The notes under the pieces were generated by a model. It saw only the letters and a program-made list of their open reading frames with translations. It made no database searches and had not been told where the DNA came from. A program made the position numbers and the translations under genes. From Bacteroides sp. (GTDB lineage Bacteria; Bacteroidota; Bacteroidia; Bacteroidales; Muribaculaceae), in the NCBI GenBank assembly GCA_014802445.1, contig JAAVCF010000012.1, positions 122,887 through 156,202 on the forward strand: a stretch of DNA of 33,316 nt, in the 5' to 3' direction. This document shows, piece after piece, positions 15,328 to 23,148 of this stretch (its first letter is position 1; each line of letters opens with the position of its first letter).

Positions 15328-16620
15328 TCAGTTGGAGCGGCGGTCCATCTCAGCTAAAAACCTTTTCTTTACGGTCTGAGAGCGGCTAAGATAGGCAATG
15401 CATGAGCGGGTGGAATTGACGGCCGATGAGGTTTGTCCCGGATGACTTTCAGTGAAAGCTTCCACAATTGGAATCATTGCCTCCAGTTTTTCCCTCTCCA
15501 ATCTTTGATAATCAATCCAATACGTCATAAGCTGGTCGGCGGTTAGCGATAGGTCAAGATGCGCCTGATCAAGGCGGTTAAGGCCCGCAATCATGTCGTT
15601 GAAATAGGGCCTTACAGCATCGTCGAGCGCCGTCAGGGCCGAATCCGCACTCGAGGGCGCAATCGTGGAGAGCACTTCGATGTCAGAAGGCTTACTTTCA
15701 TTAATCGATTTAGCAACAGAAGTTTCCCGCGGAGGCATCAGTGTGGACTGAGGGGCTGTGTCTACCCTTTCGGGAACTATACTCTCAGCCTCTGCAGGCA
15801 CATGTGTGAGCTCTGAACTCTCAGTGAGATAGAATATATAGCCACCAACTCCCGCTGCTACACCCATAAACGCCACCCACGCAACGCCTTTGGAAACACC
15901 ATGCCACACGGATGCCCGGTCAAGAATCCGTCTAAGTTTCTCGCAGCTTACAGCCTCAGAGGCGCATGCCTTGACAAACCGGCGGCTTCTCGTAAACCTA
16001 TGCACTTCACACAGACGCTCAGCCACATGACCTATTCCTCTGAAATCAAGGAGTGTGCGTCCGGCAGCATCCTCTGTCAGGCCATACTTCCCTGGATGGC
16101 CTGAAGTGTAATTGAGTGCGTCGGTGTAACACTTGTCAAAATCAATCAGCACCAGATGTTTGGCATTTGACGTAACCATAATATTGTCCGGCTTGATGTC
16201 ACAGTGTACCACGTTGTGACGATGAAGATAGTCCACCACATCAACCAACTCTCTGAGCAACTGCCCCACATGGGCTTCATCCTCAAGCCACGGGTCACGC
16301 CACCGAATCATCTCGGCCAGAGTAGCCCCATCGATATAGTCCATCACTATGTAATCACGATGAAACTCCCTATATTCCGGCAGTGATGGATGGCGCAGAC
16401 TCACCCCGATTTCAAACTCCTTATCGAACGCATCAAGATGTAGAGGACTCATCCTGAACGGCTCTTTAAGCCGCTTCACTAACACATCTCTCCTCTGCCA
16501 TCGCGTCCTGAATATTTCACATGTTGACCCACCTCCGGCGAGCTTGACAGCATCGTCAAAGTCAATCTCCGACGCCACCGCCGTCCCGTAATCGTGCAAT
16601 TGTTTAATGAACTCTGACAT
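15328..16620 (-). CDS. Membrane-anchored eukaryotic-like Ser/Thr protein kinase
   Basis: The 430-residue protein has a kinase domain (about 25-215): glycine loop LAGGGSTCEIF (28-37), lysine in VLVKRL (K49), alpha-C glutamate in KEFEIGVSL, catalytic loop VVHCDIKPDNIMV (D141, K143, N146) and metal site LIDFDKCY. DFD replaces the usual DFG, and C replaces R of HRD. A membrane segment (about 246-265, WVAFMGVAAGVGGYIFYL) leads to an external part of about 165 residues, acidic then helical, without recognised PASTA or TPR domains. It is likely to phosphorylate cytoplasmic proteins in response to an envelope cue. It lies convergent with the DNA-binding-like gene and divergent from the small-RNA region. 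Confidence 0.88.
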   Translation of the reverse strand: MSEFIKQLHDYGTAVASEIDFDDAVKLAGGGSTCEIFRTRWQRRDVLVKRLKEPFRMSPLHLDAFDKEFEIGVSLRHPSLPEYREFHRDYIVMDYIDGATLAEMIRWRDPWLEDEAHVGQLLRELVDVVDYLHRHNVVHCDIKPDNIMVTSNAKHLVLIDFDKCYTDALNYTSGHPGKYGLTEDAAGRTLLDFRGIGHVAERLCEVHRFTRSRRFVKACASEAVSCEKLRRILDRASVWHGVSKGVAWVAFMGVAAGVGGYIFYLTESSELTHVPAEAESIVPERVDTAPQSTLMPPRETSVAKSINESKPSDIEVLSTIAPSSADSALTALDDAVRPYFNDMIAGLNRLDQAHLDLSLTADQLMTYWIDYQRLEREKLEAMIPIVEAFTESHPGQTSSAVNSTRSCIAYLSRSQTVKKRFLAEMDRRSN

Positions 16621-16649
16621 ACGTTGCTGACTGTTACGTCTAACTCCCG

Positions 16650-16657
16650 CAAAGATA
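16650..16657 (-). promoter_or_regulatory. -7 element of the kinase gene
   Basis: The minus strand reads TATCTTTG, a perfect TAnnTTTG match, 29 nt before ATG 16620, giving a leader of about 22 nt. Confidence 0.55.
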
Positions 16658-16805
16658 ATAAAAATCCGTCCAAGGTGTAATTCTGATATTCGCTACGTCA
16701 AATGGATGAAGTGGACACTCCCATCCAACATCATATCGGTTAATTTTGTAACAGCAATGGGAAAGGCCCGCGCTTTAAGCCTCGCATTGCAGATTTTACT
16801 ATTTA

Positions 16806-16838
16806 TTTGGCTCTGAGCCGAAAAAAATTGTAAATTTG
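16806..16838 (+). promoter_or_regulatory. Plus-strand promoter upstream of the small-RNA region
   Basis: TTTG at 16806-16809 (-33) and TAAATTTG at 16831-16838 (-7) are 21 bp apart, a full Bacteroidetes promoter. The ATG at 16841 opens only an 11-codon frame. Transcription from here would start near 16845 and run into the structured region at 16920-17090 and the terminator at 17086-17129. Confidence 0.6.
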
Positions 16839-16919
16839 CGATGTCATCCTTCAATTCCGAGAGCGGAAGCGAATAATGGCTTAAAACATAGAGCGTTACT
16901 ATCGCGCTTTTGTTCTGAT

Positions 16920-17090
16920 GTCTTGGAACTTCGCAACTTCTCAAAGCATCGTCAGAATAAAGCAACAGTAGTGACACCGTTGTATGTATCCTCGTGCACT
17001 CTTACTGCAGATGTGCTCACGAATACGTATAGCGTGGGTCTTTCTACTTTGCTTGTTCTATGATGCAAGGCAATGCGAAGGCCTCAAGAC
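16920..17090 (+). ncRNA. Rod-like structured small RNA, 6S RNA-like candidate
   Basis: The gene-free interval 16621-17171 folds, by hand, into one long rod. Outer stem GTCTTG (16920-16925) pairs with CAAGAC (17085-17090). CTTCGCA (16929-16935) pairs with TGCGAAG (17074-17080). An open internal loop follows (16936-16945 against 17067-17073). GCATCGT and AGAA (16946-16957) pair with TTCT and ATGATGC (17056-17066), then AAGCAA/TTGCTT and AGTAG/CTACT. GTATGTAT (16982-16989) pairs with ATACGTAT (17023-17030), with CGTG/CACG near the tip. A rod with one large central loop, about 170 nt long, followed by a terminator, is the architecture of 6S RNA, which binds RNA polymerase. Start may be near 16920 (TTTTG at 16908-16912) or by processing from 16845. 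It could instead be a leader of the LRR gene. Confidence 0.6.
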
Positions 17091-17129
17091 GTGGAACGAG
17101 CAAAGAGTTCGGCTCCACGCTCTTTTTTT
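17086..17129 (+). terminator. Intrinsic terminator of the small RNA
   Basis: AAGA-CGTGGA (17086-17095) pairs with TCCACG-(C)-TCTT (17114-17124), followed by a run of T to 17129. It ends the structured RNA 42 bp before the start codon of the LRR protein gene, so it could also act as an attenuator for that gene. Confidence 0.65.
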
Positions 17130-17171
17130 ATAGCTATATCACACATAAAATAAACCAGTTAACATCCACTT

Positions 17172-20100
17172 ATGAAATTATCACAACCCTCCGGGCGATT
17201 TCTACATTTGCCCCTCTTGCTGTTAGTGCTCCTCTTTGCAGCATTGCCTTTCCGGTCAGTTGCCCAGACTGTGACTGTCAATGGAATCCAGTACACTATC
17301 GACACCTACAAAAGGGAGGCACAATGCACCGGCCCGGCTAACGGTGAAAGCAATAACCGAAATGGACTTACTATTGAAAGTTCCGTGACTTATAACGGTG
17401 TATCTTATCCGGTTACATCCATTGGTAATCGGGCCTTTTACAATTGCTCTGGCTTTACCGGTTCTCTGACTATTAGCAATTCTGTAAAGACAATTGAAGA
17501 GTATGCATTCTCTGGCTGTACCGGCTTTAATGGTTCTTTGAATCTCGGTAATTCTGTAACAACCATTGGAGAGAGAGCCTTTTCCAATTGCAGTGGCTTT
17601 AATGGAACGCTGACAATCCCTAACTCGGTAACCACTATTGGACAGTCGGCATTTTCCATGTGCAGTGGATTTACCGGAGAACTGACAATTCCAAACTCTG
17701 TAATTTCTATTGGACGTACTGCCTTTTACAATTGCACTGGCTTTACCGGTTCTCTGACTATTGGCAATTCGGTAAAGACAATTGAACAGTCCGCATTTAA
17801 TGGCTGTACCGGCTTTAACGGTTCTTTGAATCTCGGCAATTCTGTAACTTCTATTGAGCAAAATGCCTTTTATAACTGCAAGGGATTTACCGGAAACCTC
17901 ACTATTCCTGAAACTGTAACTTCAATTGGGAGCCAAGCATTCTACAATTGCAAGGGGTTTACCGGAGACCTGGTTATCCCAAATTCTATGACTTCGATAG
18001 AATACGGTGTTTTTTCAGGATGCAACGGCCTGTCAGGTTCTCTCTCGATTCCTAACTCAGTAATTTCCATCGGAGATAATGCTTTCCTAAGTTGCAGCGG
18101 TTTGACCGGCACTTTAATAATTCCTAATAACGTTATTTCAATTGGAGAGTTGGCTTTTTCCAATTGCTCCGGCTTTACAGGCTCTCCTAGATTTCCTGAT
18201 TCTGTAACTACCATTGGAGAGAACGCGTTCAAAGGTTGCACCGGCTTTTCTGGTTCCCTTACAATTCCTAATTCGGTAACGTCCATTGGACAGAATGCTT
18301 TCAGGGACTGCACCGGTTTCACGGGTACTCTTTCTATTGGAACATCCATCCAAGAACTTCCGACCGGCGCATTTCGTGATTGCACCGGGTTCACATCCCT
18401 CTATCTGTCATCGTCTATCAAATCCATTGGCAATTACTGTTTTAGTTCCATTAAGTTTGAGACAATCGAATGTGACGCTACATTCCCTCCCTCAGAAAAA
18501 GGTTCTGAAATTTTTAACGACGCAAGCTATTATGCTGTTCTGTTTGTGCCTTCTGCAAGTATATCTGCCTATAAGCAATCATCTTTATGGGGAAATTTCA
18601 GAAACATACAACCAAACAATGAACCATGGATGCTTAAGTTTGATCCATCATCGCTGACAATATACAATGGTGACCATCTAACACTCAATCCTGTCTTCAC
18701 CCCGTCCAATGTCACTGATAAATCTCTTCAATGGAGTTCGTCGGATGTGACGGTGGCATCGGTAGAAAACGGTGTCCTGGTGGCTCATAAGCCGGGCAGG
18801 ACCACCATTACTGCCCGAGCAACTTCTCATCCTGTGTCGGCATCTTGTGAAGTCACAGTGCTCACCAATATCTTTGAGACAAACGATATGACCCTTCTTT
18901 ATGATTCTTCACTTGGAGGTGTCGTGATTACAAAAATCCCCGATAAAGATTCTTACATTATTCCTGAAAAAGTATACGTACAGAGCAACAGCGGCATCAC
19001 CGAGTATAAGGTGCTGGGGGTACAACTCGAGTCCCAGCCGGCCCTCTTGAAAAAAGCGGCATATCCTGACGGTATCCCTCATAACTTCACGTCATCAGTT
19101 GTGACAATCCCTTATTCGCCTTCAAACAGCGTAATTAAAGATGGCGTGATTGTTGATAAGACCCTTAATGCGTTGATTTATGTCCACACCTCAATAGAGG
19201 GTAGCTATTTCATTGACTCAGACATCCAACTCATCAGCTCGAATGCTTTTGCTCATTGTAATGCGCTCAAGGAAATCTCAATTCCTTCTTCTGTGACGTC
19301 GGTGGGGACTGATGCATTCAGAGCATGTAAAGGATTATCACAGGTTATCATAGAGGATGCCACTTCATCTATTGAATTAGCCGACGCTTTTTCAGATGGA
19401 TGCACCATGGACTATCTCTACGTGGGCCGCAAGATAAGCACCAATATTTCATGGCCGGTGTCATTGAAAGCCATCGAAACAGGCAGATATGTTGATACCC
19501 TTCCTGCTAACACTTTTGCTTCTTTACCCAGTCTCTATTCGCTGACCATAGGTGTGGGCATGCGTAGCATTGACACCGATGCGTTCCGCAATTCTAAAAT
19601 AACGAAAGTGCTCTGGCTCCCTAATACTCCTCCCACCGGCTATAATTCCATACAGGCTGACATAAACTACGTGTCAACAACGAATTATGATTTAAGCAAT
19701 ATGGTGGTATCAGCCAACCTTTCATCAAAGTTCATGTCAGGTGGACTCGTGTATGTGTTCAATCGTCAGGCCGGCGACCGAACCTGCGCCGTCATTGACA
19801 GTCGCTACGACAGATATACAACAGCTCTTAACGTGCCGCATAAAGTGACATACCAGGGCATTGAATTCACCGTAGAGGAGATTAATGACTACGCTCTGTA
19901 TTGCAACAAGTATTACCAATCAGCCATTGTAGGTGACGGCATTGTATCAATAGGAAAGTACGCCCTCTATAACTGTGACGCAATAGTGAGCGCGCCTTAC
20001 ATCGGAAAATCAGTGAAGACTGTGGGTGACTTCGCATTCCATTCCTGCTACGGTATTCCTTCGATAATCATCCCCGATGCCACGGAATATCTTGGAGTCT

Positions 20101-21272
20101 CGTCACTCGCCAACTGCACCGCACTTGAAAGCGCCATCCTCGGAAAAGGCATGCGTGTAATCGAGCGTGCTTGCTTCGCCGGCGATGGGAAGTTGCGCCA
20201 GATAGTAGTACCCGCCAATGTCAGCACTATCGCCAACGAGGTGTTCGACGGTTGCACGGCGCTATCTTACCTTGAAATCAGCGACCGCACCACCCCCCTG
20301 ACATTGGGTTATAGCAAGCACAACTCTCAATATAAGCCTGCTGATGGTGTAATCGGTGGCCTTGCTACGGCAGGAGTGCCTCTTTTCAACGACTGTCATC
20401 TCAAGGAGATTTATATTGGTGGTGACATCAGTTATTCCACTTCACCTGCCGACGGATATTCTCCTTTCTATCGCAACGATTATCTTGAAAAGGTTATTAT
20501 TTTCAACAATGAGACCGAAATCTCGGACAATGAATTCTATGGTTGTCGAAATCTCAAGGAAGTGATTGTGGGCAATGATGTTACCCGTGTCGGTGACTAT
20601 GCATTCTCCGGGTGCCTGTCCATTGAATACTTCACTCTCGGAAGCCATGTGGAGACAATCGGTATCGATGCTTTCTCTGACTGTGACAAGATGTTAGAGT
20701 TCAAGAGTCTCAACAGAATCCCTCCCGTGTGCGGCAATCAGGCAACTGATGATATTAACAAATTCACCTGCACTCTTTATGTGCCTCGCGAAGCTGTTGC
20801 CGCTTATCAGAGCGCTGACCAGTGGCGCAACTTCTTCCATATCGAAGGCATGGACGTGGAAATAGTTCTTGTTGAGTCCATCTCTCTTGACCCCCAAGAA
20901 TGGACGGGAGATGTTGGCTCCACGGTCAACATCAAAGCCTCAGTCGAGCCTTCTAATGCTGACAACAAGAATCTTAGCTGGGCATCCAGCAACATTTCCG
21001 TCGCCACAGTTAATGAAAATGGTTTGGTGACTATTGTTGGCGAAGGAACATGCGTTATCACCGCTCGTGCCAACGACGGCTCCAACGTTTCCGCCACATG
21101 CCGCATCGAGTCTAAATCATCGGGAATTGACGGTCTGTTCACCAACAATATTACCAGCGTGGAAGTCCACACCATCCTGGGCGTCAAGCTCAATATCCAC
21201 TCTCTTGAAGAGTTCTACAAGCTCTCTCCCGGCTTCTATATTGTTAACGGAAAGAAGATTCTCCTGAAATAA
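17172..21272 (+). CDS. BspA-like surface protein with LRR_5 repeats and two BIG2 domains
   Basis: The 1366-residue protein has a signal peptide (about 1-32). The first leucine-rich block (about 78-424) has some 14 regular 24-residue repeats of the form SIGxxAFxNCxGFTGSLTIPNSVT. A BIG2 Ig-like domain follows (about 484-563, WSSSDVTVASVENG). A second, irregular LRR_5 block (about 640-1213) contains AFxxCxxLxxIxIPxSV units. A second BIG2 (about 1235-1313, WASSNISVATVNENG) precedes a C-terminal segment (about 1317-1366, LSPGFYIVNGKKILLK) like that of the C10 peptidase. BspA-type proteins act as surface adhesins binding host or matrix proteins; that role is inferred here. The gene is clearly less GC-rich than its neighbours. 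No -7 element precedes ATG 17172, so it may depend on read-through past the 17086-17129 terminator. Confidence 0.92.
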   Translation: MKLSQPSGRFLHLPLLLLVLLFAALPFRSVAQTVTVNGIQYTIDTYKREAQCTGPANGESNNRNGLTIESSVTYNGVSYPVTSIGNRAFYNCSGFTGSLTISNSVKTIEEYAFSGCTGFNGSLNLGNSVTTIGERAFSNCSGFNGTLTIPNSVTTIGQSAFSMCSGFTGELTIPNSVISIGRTAFYNCTGFTGSLTIGNSVKTIEQSAFNGCTGFNGSLNLGNSVTSIEQNAFYNCKGFTGNLTIPETVTSIGSQAFYNCKGFTGDLVIPNSMTSIEYGVFSGCNGLSGSLSIPNSVISIGDNAFLSCSGLTGTLIIPNNVISIGELAFSNCSGFTGSPRFPDSVTTIGENAFKGCTGFSGSLTIPNSVTSIGQNAFRDCTGFTGTLSIGTSIQELPTGAFRDCTGFTSLYLSSSIKSIGNYCFSSIKFETIECDATFPPSEKGSEIFNDASYYAVLFVPSASISAYKQSSLWGNFRNIQPNNEPWMLKFDPSSLTIYNGDHLTLNPVFTPSNVTDKSLQWSSSDVTVASVENGVLVAHKPGRTTITARATSHPVSASCEVTVLTNIFETNDMTLLYDSSLGGVVITKIPDKDSYIIPEKVYVQSNSGITEYKVLGVQLESQPALLKKAAYPDGIPHNFTSSVVTIPYSPSNSVIKDGVIVDKTLNALIYVHTSIEGSYFIDSDIQLISSNAFAHCNALKEISIPSSVTSVGTDAFRACKGLSQVIIEDATSSIELADAFSDGCTMDYLYVGRKISTNISWPVSLKAIETGRYVDTLPANTFASLPSLYSLTIGVGMRSIDTDAFRNSKITKVLWLPNTPPTGYNSIQADINYVSTTNYDLSNMVVSANLSSKFMSGGLVYVFNRQAGDRTCAVIDSRYDRYTTALNVPHKVTYQGIEFTVEEINDYALYCNKYYQSAIVGDGIVSIGKYALYNCDAIVSAPYIGKSVKTVGDFAFHSCYGIPSIIIPDATEYLGVSSLANCTALESAILGKGMRVIERACFAGDGKLRQIVVPANVSTIANEVFDGCTALSYLEISDRTTPLTLGYSKHNSQYKPADGVIGGLATAGVPLFNDCHLKEIYIGGDISYSTSPADGYSPFYRNDYLEKVIIFNNETEISDNEFYGCRNLKEVIVGNDVTRVGDYAFSGCLSIEYFTLGSHVETIGIDAFSDCDKMLEFKSLNRIPPVCGNQATDDINKFTCTLYVPREAVAAYQSADQWRNFFHIEGMDVEIVLVESISLDPQEWTGDVGSTVNIKASVEPSNADNKNLSWASSNISVATVNENGLVTIVGEGTCVITARANDGSNVSATCRIESKSSGIDGLFTNNITSVEVHTILGVKLNIHSLEEFYKLSPGFYIVNGKKILLK
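17433..17864 (+). repeat. Recently duplicated two-repeat block inside the LRR gene
   Basis: Bases 17433-17576 recur at 17721-17864, exactly 288 bp (four 72-bp repeats) later, with only about twenty differences. Shared stretches include GGCTTTACCGGTTCTCTGAC and GGTTCTTTGAATCTCGG. The other repeats in the block are more diverged. This indicates recent copying by recombination or slippage within the gene. Confidence 0.75.
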
Positions 21273-21302
21273 ACCTTTATCGTTCCTGCAATATATCACC
21301 CT

Positions 21303-21341
21303 GCGCGGGGCTGCCATGACGACAGCCCCGCGCTGCTTTTT
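21303..21341 (+). terminator. Intrinsic terminator after the LRR gene
   Basis: GCGCGGGGCTG (21303-21313) and CAGCCCCGCGC (21323-21333) form a perfect 11-bp stem with a 9-nt loop, followed by TGC and a T5 run. It lies 30 bp after the LRR stop and isolates that gene from dusB. Confidence 0.8.
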
Positions 21342-21395
21342 CCCTCTTCGGGGCCGCGGAGGCGCTTTTTCGGCCGCAAACTCGGGATTTTTTTG

Positions 21396-21403
21396 TAATT
21401 TCG
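21396..21403 (+). promoter_or_regulatory. -7-like element of dusB
   Basis: TAATTTCG differs from TAnnTTTG at one base and ends 7 nt before ATG 21411, so the transcript would be leaderless or nearly so. No -33 TTG is evident. Confidence 0.45.
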
Positions 21404-21410
21404 CAAGTCT

Positions 21411-22406
21411 ATGAGAATTGGTAATATTGACCTCGGTCCCCGCCCTGTCATGCTTGCTCCGATGGAGGATGTCACTGACCGCTCGTTCCGCCTCATTTGC
21501 AAGGAACAGGGCGCCGACATGACTTACTCTGAATTCGTTAGCGCCGACGCGCTGATTCGCAACATTGCCGCAACCACGCGCAAGCTTTCCATTGACCCCG
21601 GCGAGCGCCCCACAGCCATCCAGATTTATGGCCGCGAGGTGGAGCCGATGGTAGAGGCCGCGCGCATTGTCGAGCAGGCCGGCCCTGACATCATCGACAT
21701 CAATTTCGGCTGCCCGGTCAAGAAGGTGGCCGGAAAGGGCGCCGGTGCGGGCATGCTCCGCGACATACCCAAGATGCTCCAGATCACCCGCGCCGTGGTC
21801 AACGCCGTGAAGCTCCCCGTCACCGTCAAGACGCGCCTGGGGTGGGACCACGAGTCGAAAATCATCGTGGACCTCGCCGAGCAGCTTCAGGACTGCGGAA
21901 TCCAGGCCCTCACCGTCCACGGCCGAACACGCTCGCAGATGTACACCGGCGTGGCCGACTGGGAGATGATTGCCCGCGTCAAGGAGAATCCCCGCCTCAC
22001 CATCCCCGTGATTGGTAACGGCGACATCACCTCAGGCGCTCTCGCGCGCGAAGCCTTTGACCGTTACGGTGTTGACGGTGTGATGGTGGGCCGCGCATCA
22101 ATAGGCTGCCCGTGGATTTTCAACGAAATTGCACGTGAGCTCGGCAAGACTGACCGCCCCGCGCCGGGCATTGCCGAAAAGTTTGCCCTCCTGCGCCGCC
22201 AGATTGCCGAGAGCGTTGACCGCATCGACGAGTATCGAGGCATCCTCCACATCCGACGCCATCTGGCCGCCTCACCCCTCTTCAAGGGCATCCCCCACTT
22301 CCGCGACACTCGCATCGAAATGCTCCGGGCCGACACCGTGGCCCAGCTCGACGACGTGCTCCGCCGCATCGAAACCGAAATACTCCCTAACCTCAATCCC
22401 GCCTGA
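21411..22406 (+). CDS. dusB: tRNA-dihydrouridine synthase, DusB type
   Basis: The 331-residue flavoenzyme reduces specific uridines in tRNA to dihydrouridine. The FMN-binding barrel opens with VMLAPMEDVTDRSFRLIC (13-30). The catalytic cysteine is in INFGCPVKKVAGKGAG (C101), preceded by AIQIYG. LPVTVKTRLGWD, VHGRTRSQMYTG, IPVIGNGDI and GVMVGRASIGCPWIF complete the family signature. A helical tRNA-binding C-terminus follows (about 245-331). Length and motifs are normal for DusB. It is followed at 46 bp by a DUF2807 gene, which is adjacent to a flippase gene; the three read as one transcription unit, although no functional link is obvious. Confidence 0.95.
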   Translation: MRIGNIDLGPRPVMLAPMEDVTDRSFRLICKEQGADMTYSEFVSADALIRNIAATTRKLSIDPGERPTAIQIYGREVEPMVEAARIVEQAGPDIIDINFGCPVKKVAGKGAGAGMLRDIPKMLQITRAVVNAVKLPVTVKTRLGWDHESKIIVDLAEQLQDCGIQALTVHGRTRSQMYTGVADWEMIARVKENPRLTIPVIGNGDITSGALAREAFDRYGVDGVMVGRASIGCPWIFNEIARELGKTDRPAPGIAEKFALLRRQIAESVDRIDEYRGILHIRRHLAASPLFKGIPHFRDTRIEMLRADTVAQLDDVLRRIETEILPNLNPA

Positions 22407-22452
22407 GGCCCCGCCCTCGGGCCCCGTCTCTTTAATCTTCCTCTGTTGCCTT

Positions 22453-23148
22453 ATGAAAACTCTGTTTGCTATAATCCTCCTGGCCTCCGCGGGCTGCTTT
22501 TCTGCCCTGGCCGAGACTTTCACGCTCAATGTGGGCGAATTCACCCGCCTGAAGGTGGTGGACGGCATCAACGTTGACTATCATCAGTGTCAGTCCGACT
22601 CTGCCGGCCTCGTCATCTTTGAGTGTAACGACAAAGCCCTCGCCTCAACCATCGGCATGGCCAAGAACAAGGACCAGCTCACCCTGAGTTACACCACTGT
22701 CAATGAACGCCCCACAGGCCTCCCCACCGTGAGGGTCTACTCATCATTCCTCACCTCGGTGGAAAATTCCGGCGACTCTCTGGTGAGGGTCATGCGCGTC
22801 AGCTCATGCCCTGAGTTCAAGGTGAAGCAGATTGGCAACGGCCGCATAGTGGTGCGCGACATCAAGGCCACCAAGGTGTCGGCCGCCCTGGCCACCGGCA
22901 ACGGCACGGTGGTGCTCTACGGCACATGCAACGAGGCCGCCCTTAACATGACCGGAACCGGCGTGATTCAGGCCGACGCCCTCAAAGCCAACACCGTCAG
23001 CATCCGCACCTTCGGCACCGGACAGATTGGCTGCAACCCTTCGGCTGAGCTCAAAATCCGCGGCCTCGGCTCCACGAGTGTCTACTATAAGGGCGCGCCC
23101 GAAATCCGTAATCAGGCCGTCGGTGTCAAACTGGAGCATATCGACTGA
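22453..23148 (+). CDS. Exported DUF2807 (head GIN) domain protein
   Basis: The 231-residue protein has a signal peptide (about 1-20, MKTLFAIILLASAGCFSALA). The remainder is a beta-helix-like DUF2807/GIN domain. It starts with FTRLKVVDGINVDYHQ and shows the regularly spaced short strands typical of the family (VSAALATGNGTVVLYG, LNMTGTGVIQADALKA, IRGLGSTSVYYKG). The family is abundant in Bacteroidetes, exported, and of unknown function. A longer frame extends upstream into dusB in another reading frame, but ATG 22453 gives the signal peptide. Its stop overlaps the ATG of the flippase gene by 1 bp (TGATG), so the two are translationally coupled. Confidence 0.87.
   Translation: MKTLFAIILLASAGCFSALAETFTLNVGEFTRLKVVDGINVDYHQCQSDSAGLVIFECNDKALASTIGMAKNKDQLTLSYTTVNERPTGLPTVRVYSSFLTSVENSGDSLVRVMRVSSCPEFKVKQIGNGRIVVRDIKATKVSAALATGNGTVVLYGTCNEAALNMTGTGVIQADALKANTVSIRTFGTGQIGCNPSAELKIRGLGSTSVYYKGAPEIRNQAVGVKLEHID

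Noticed and set aside
16693-16977. Minus-strand 94-codon frame between the kinase and the LRR gene
   Set aside because: No family resemblance and no -7 element. It is antisense to the plus-strand promoter and the structured RNA, which explain the region better.
16836-17063. Plus-strand 75-codon frame over the RNA region
   Set aside because: It overlaps the RNA stems, and its composition is unlike the neighbouring proteins.
17086-17130. tRNA or tmRNA 3' end suggested by GAGTTCGGCTC
   Set aside because: No T-arm pairing with a 7-bp acceptor stem and no CCA end; the hairpin plus T run is explained as a terminator.
22129-22452. Upstream start for the DUF2807 protein inside dusB
   Set aside because: It is out of frame with dusB, and the extra residues hide the clear signal peptide beginning at 22453.
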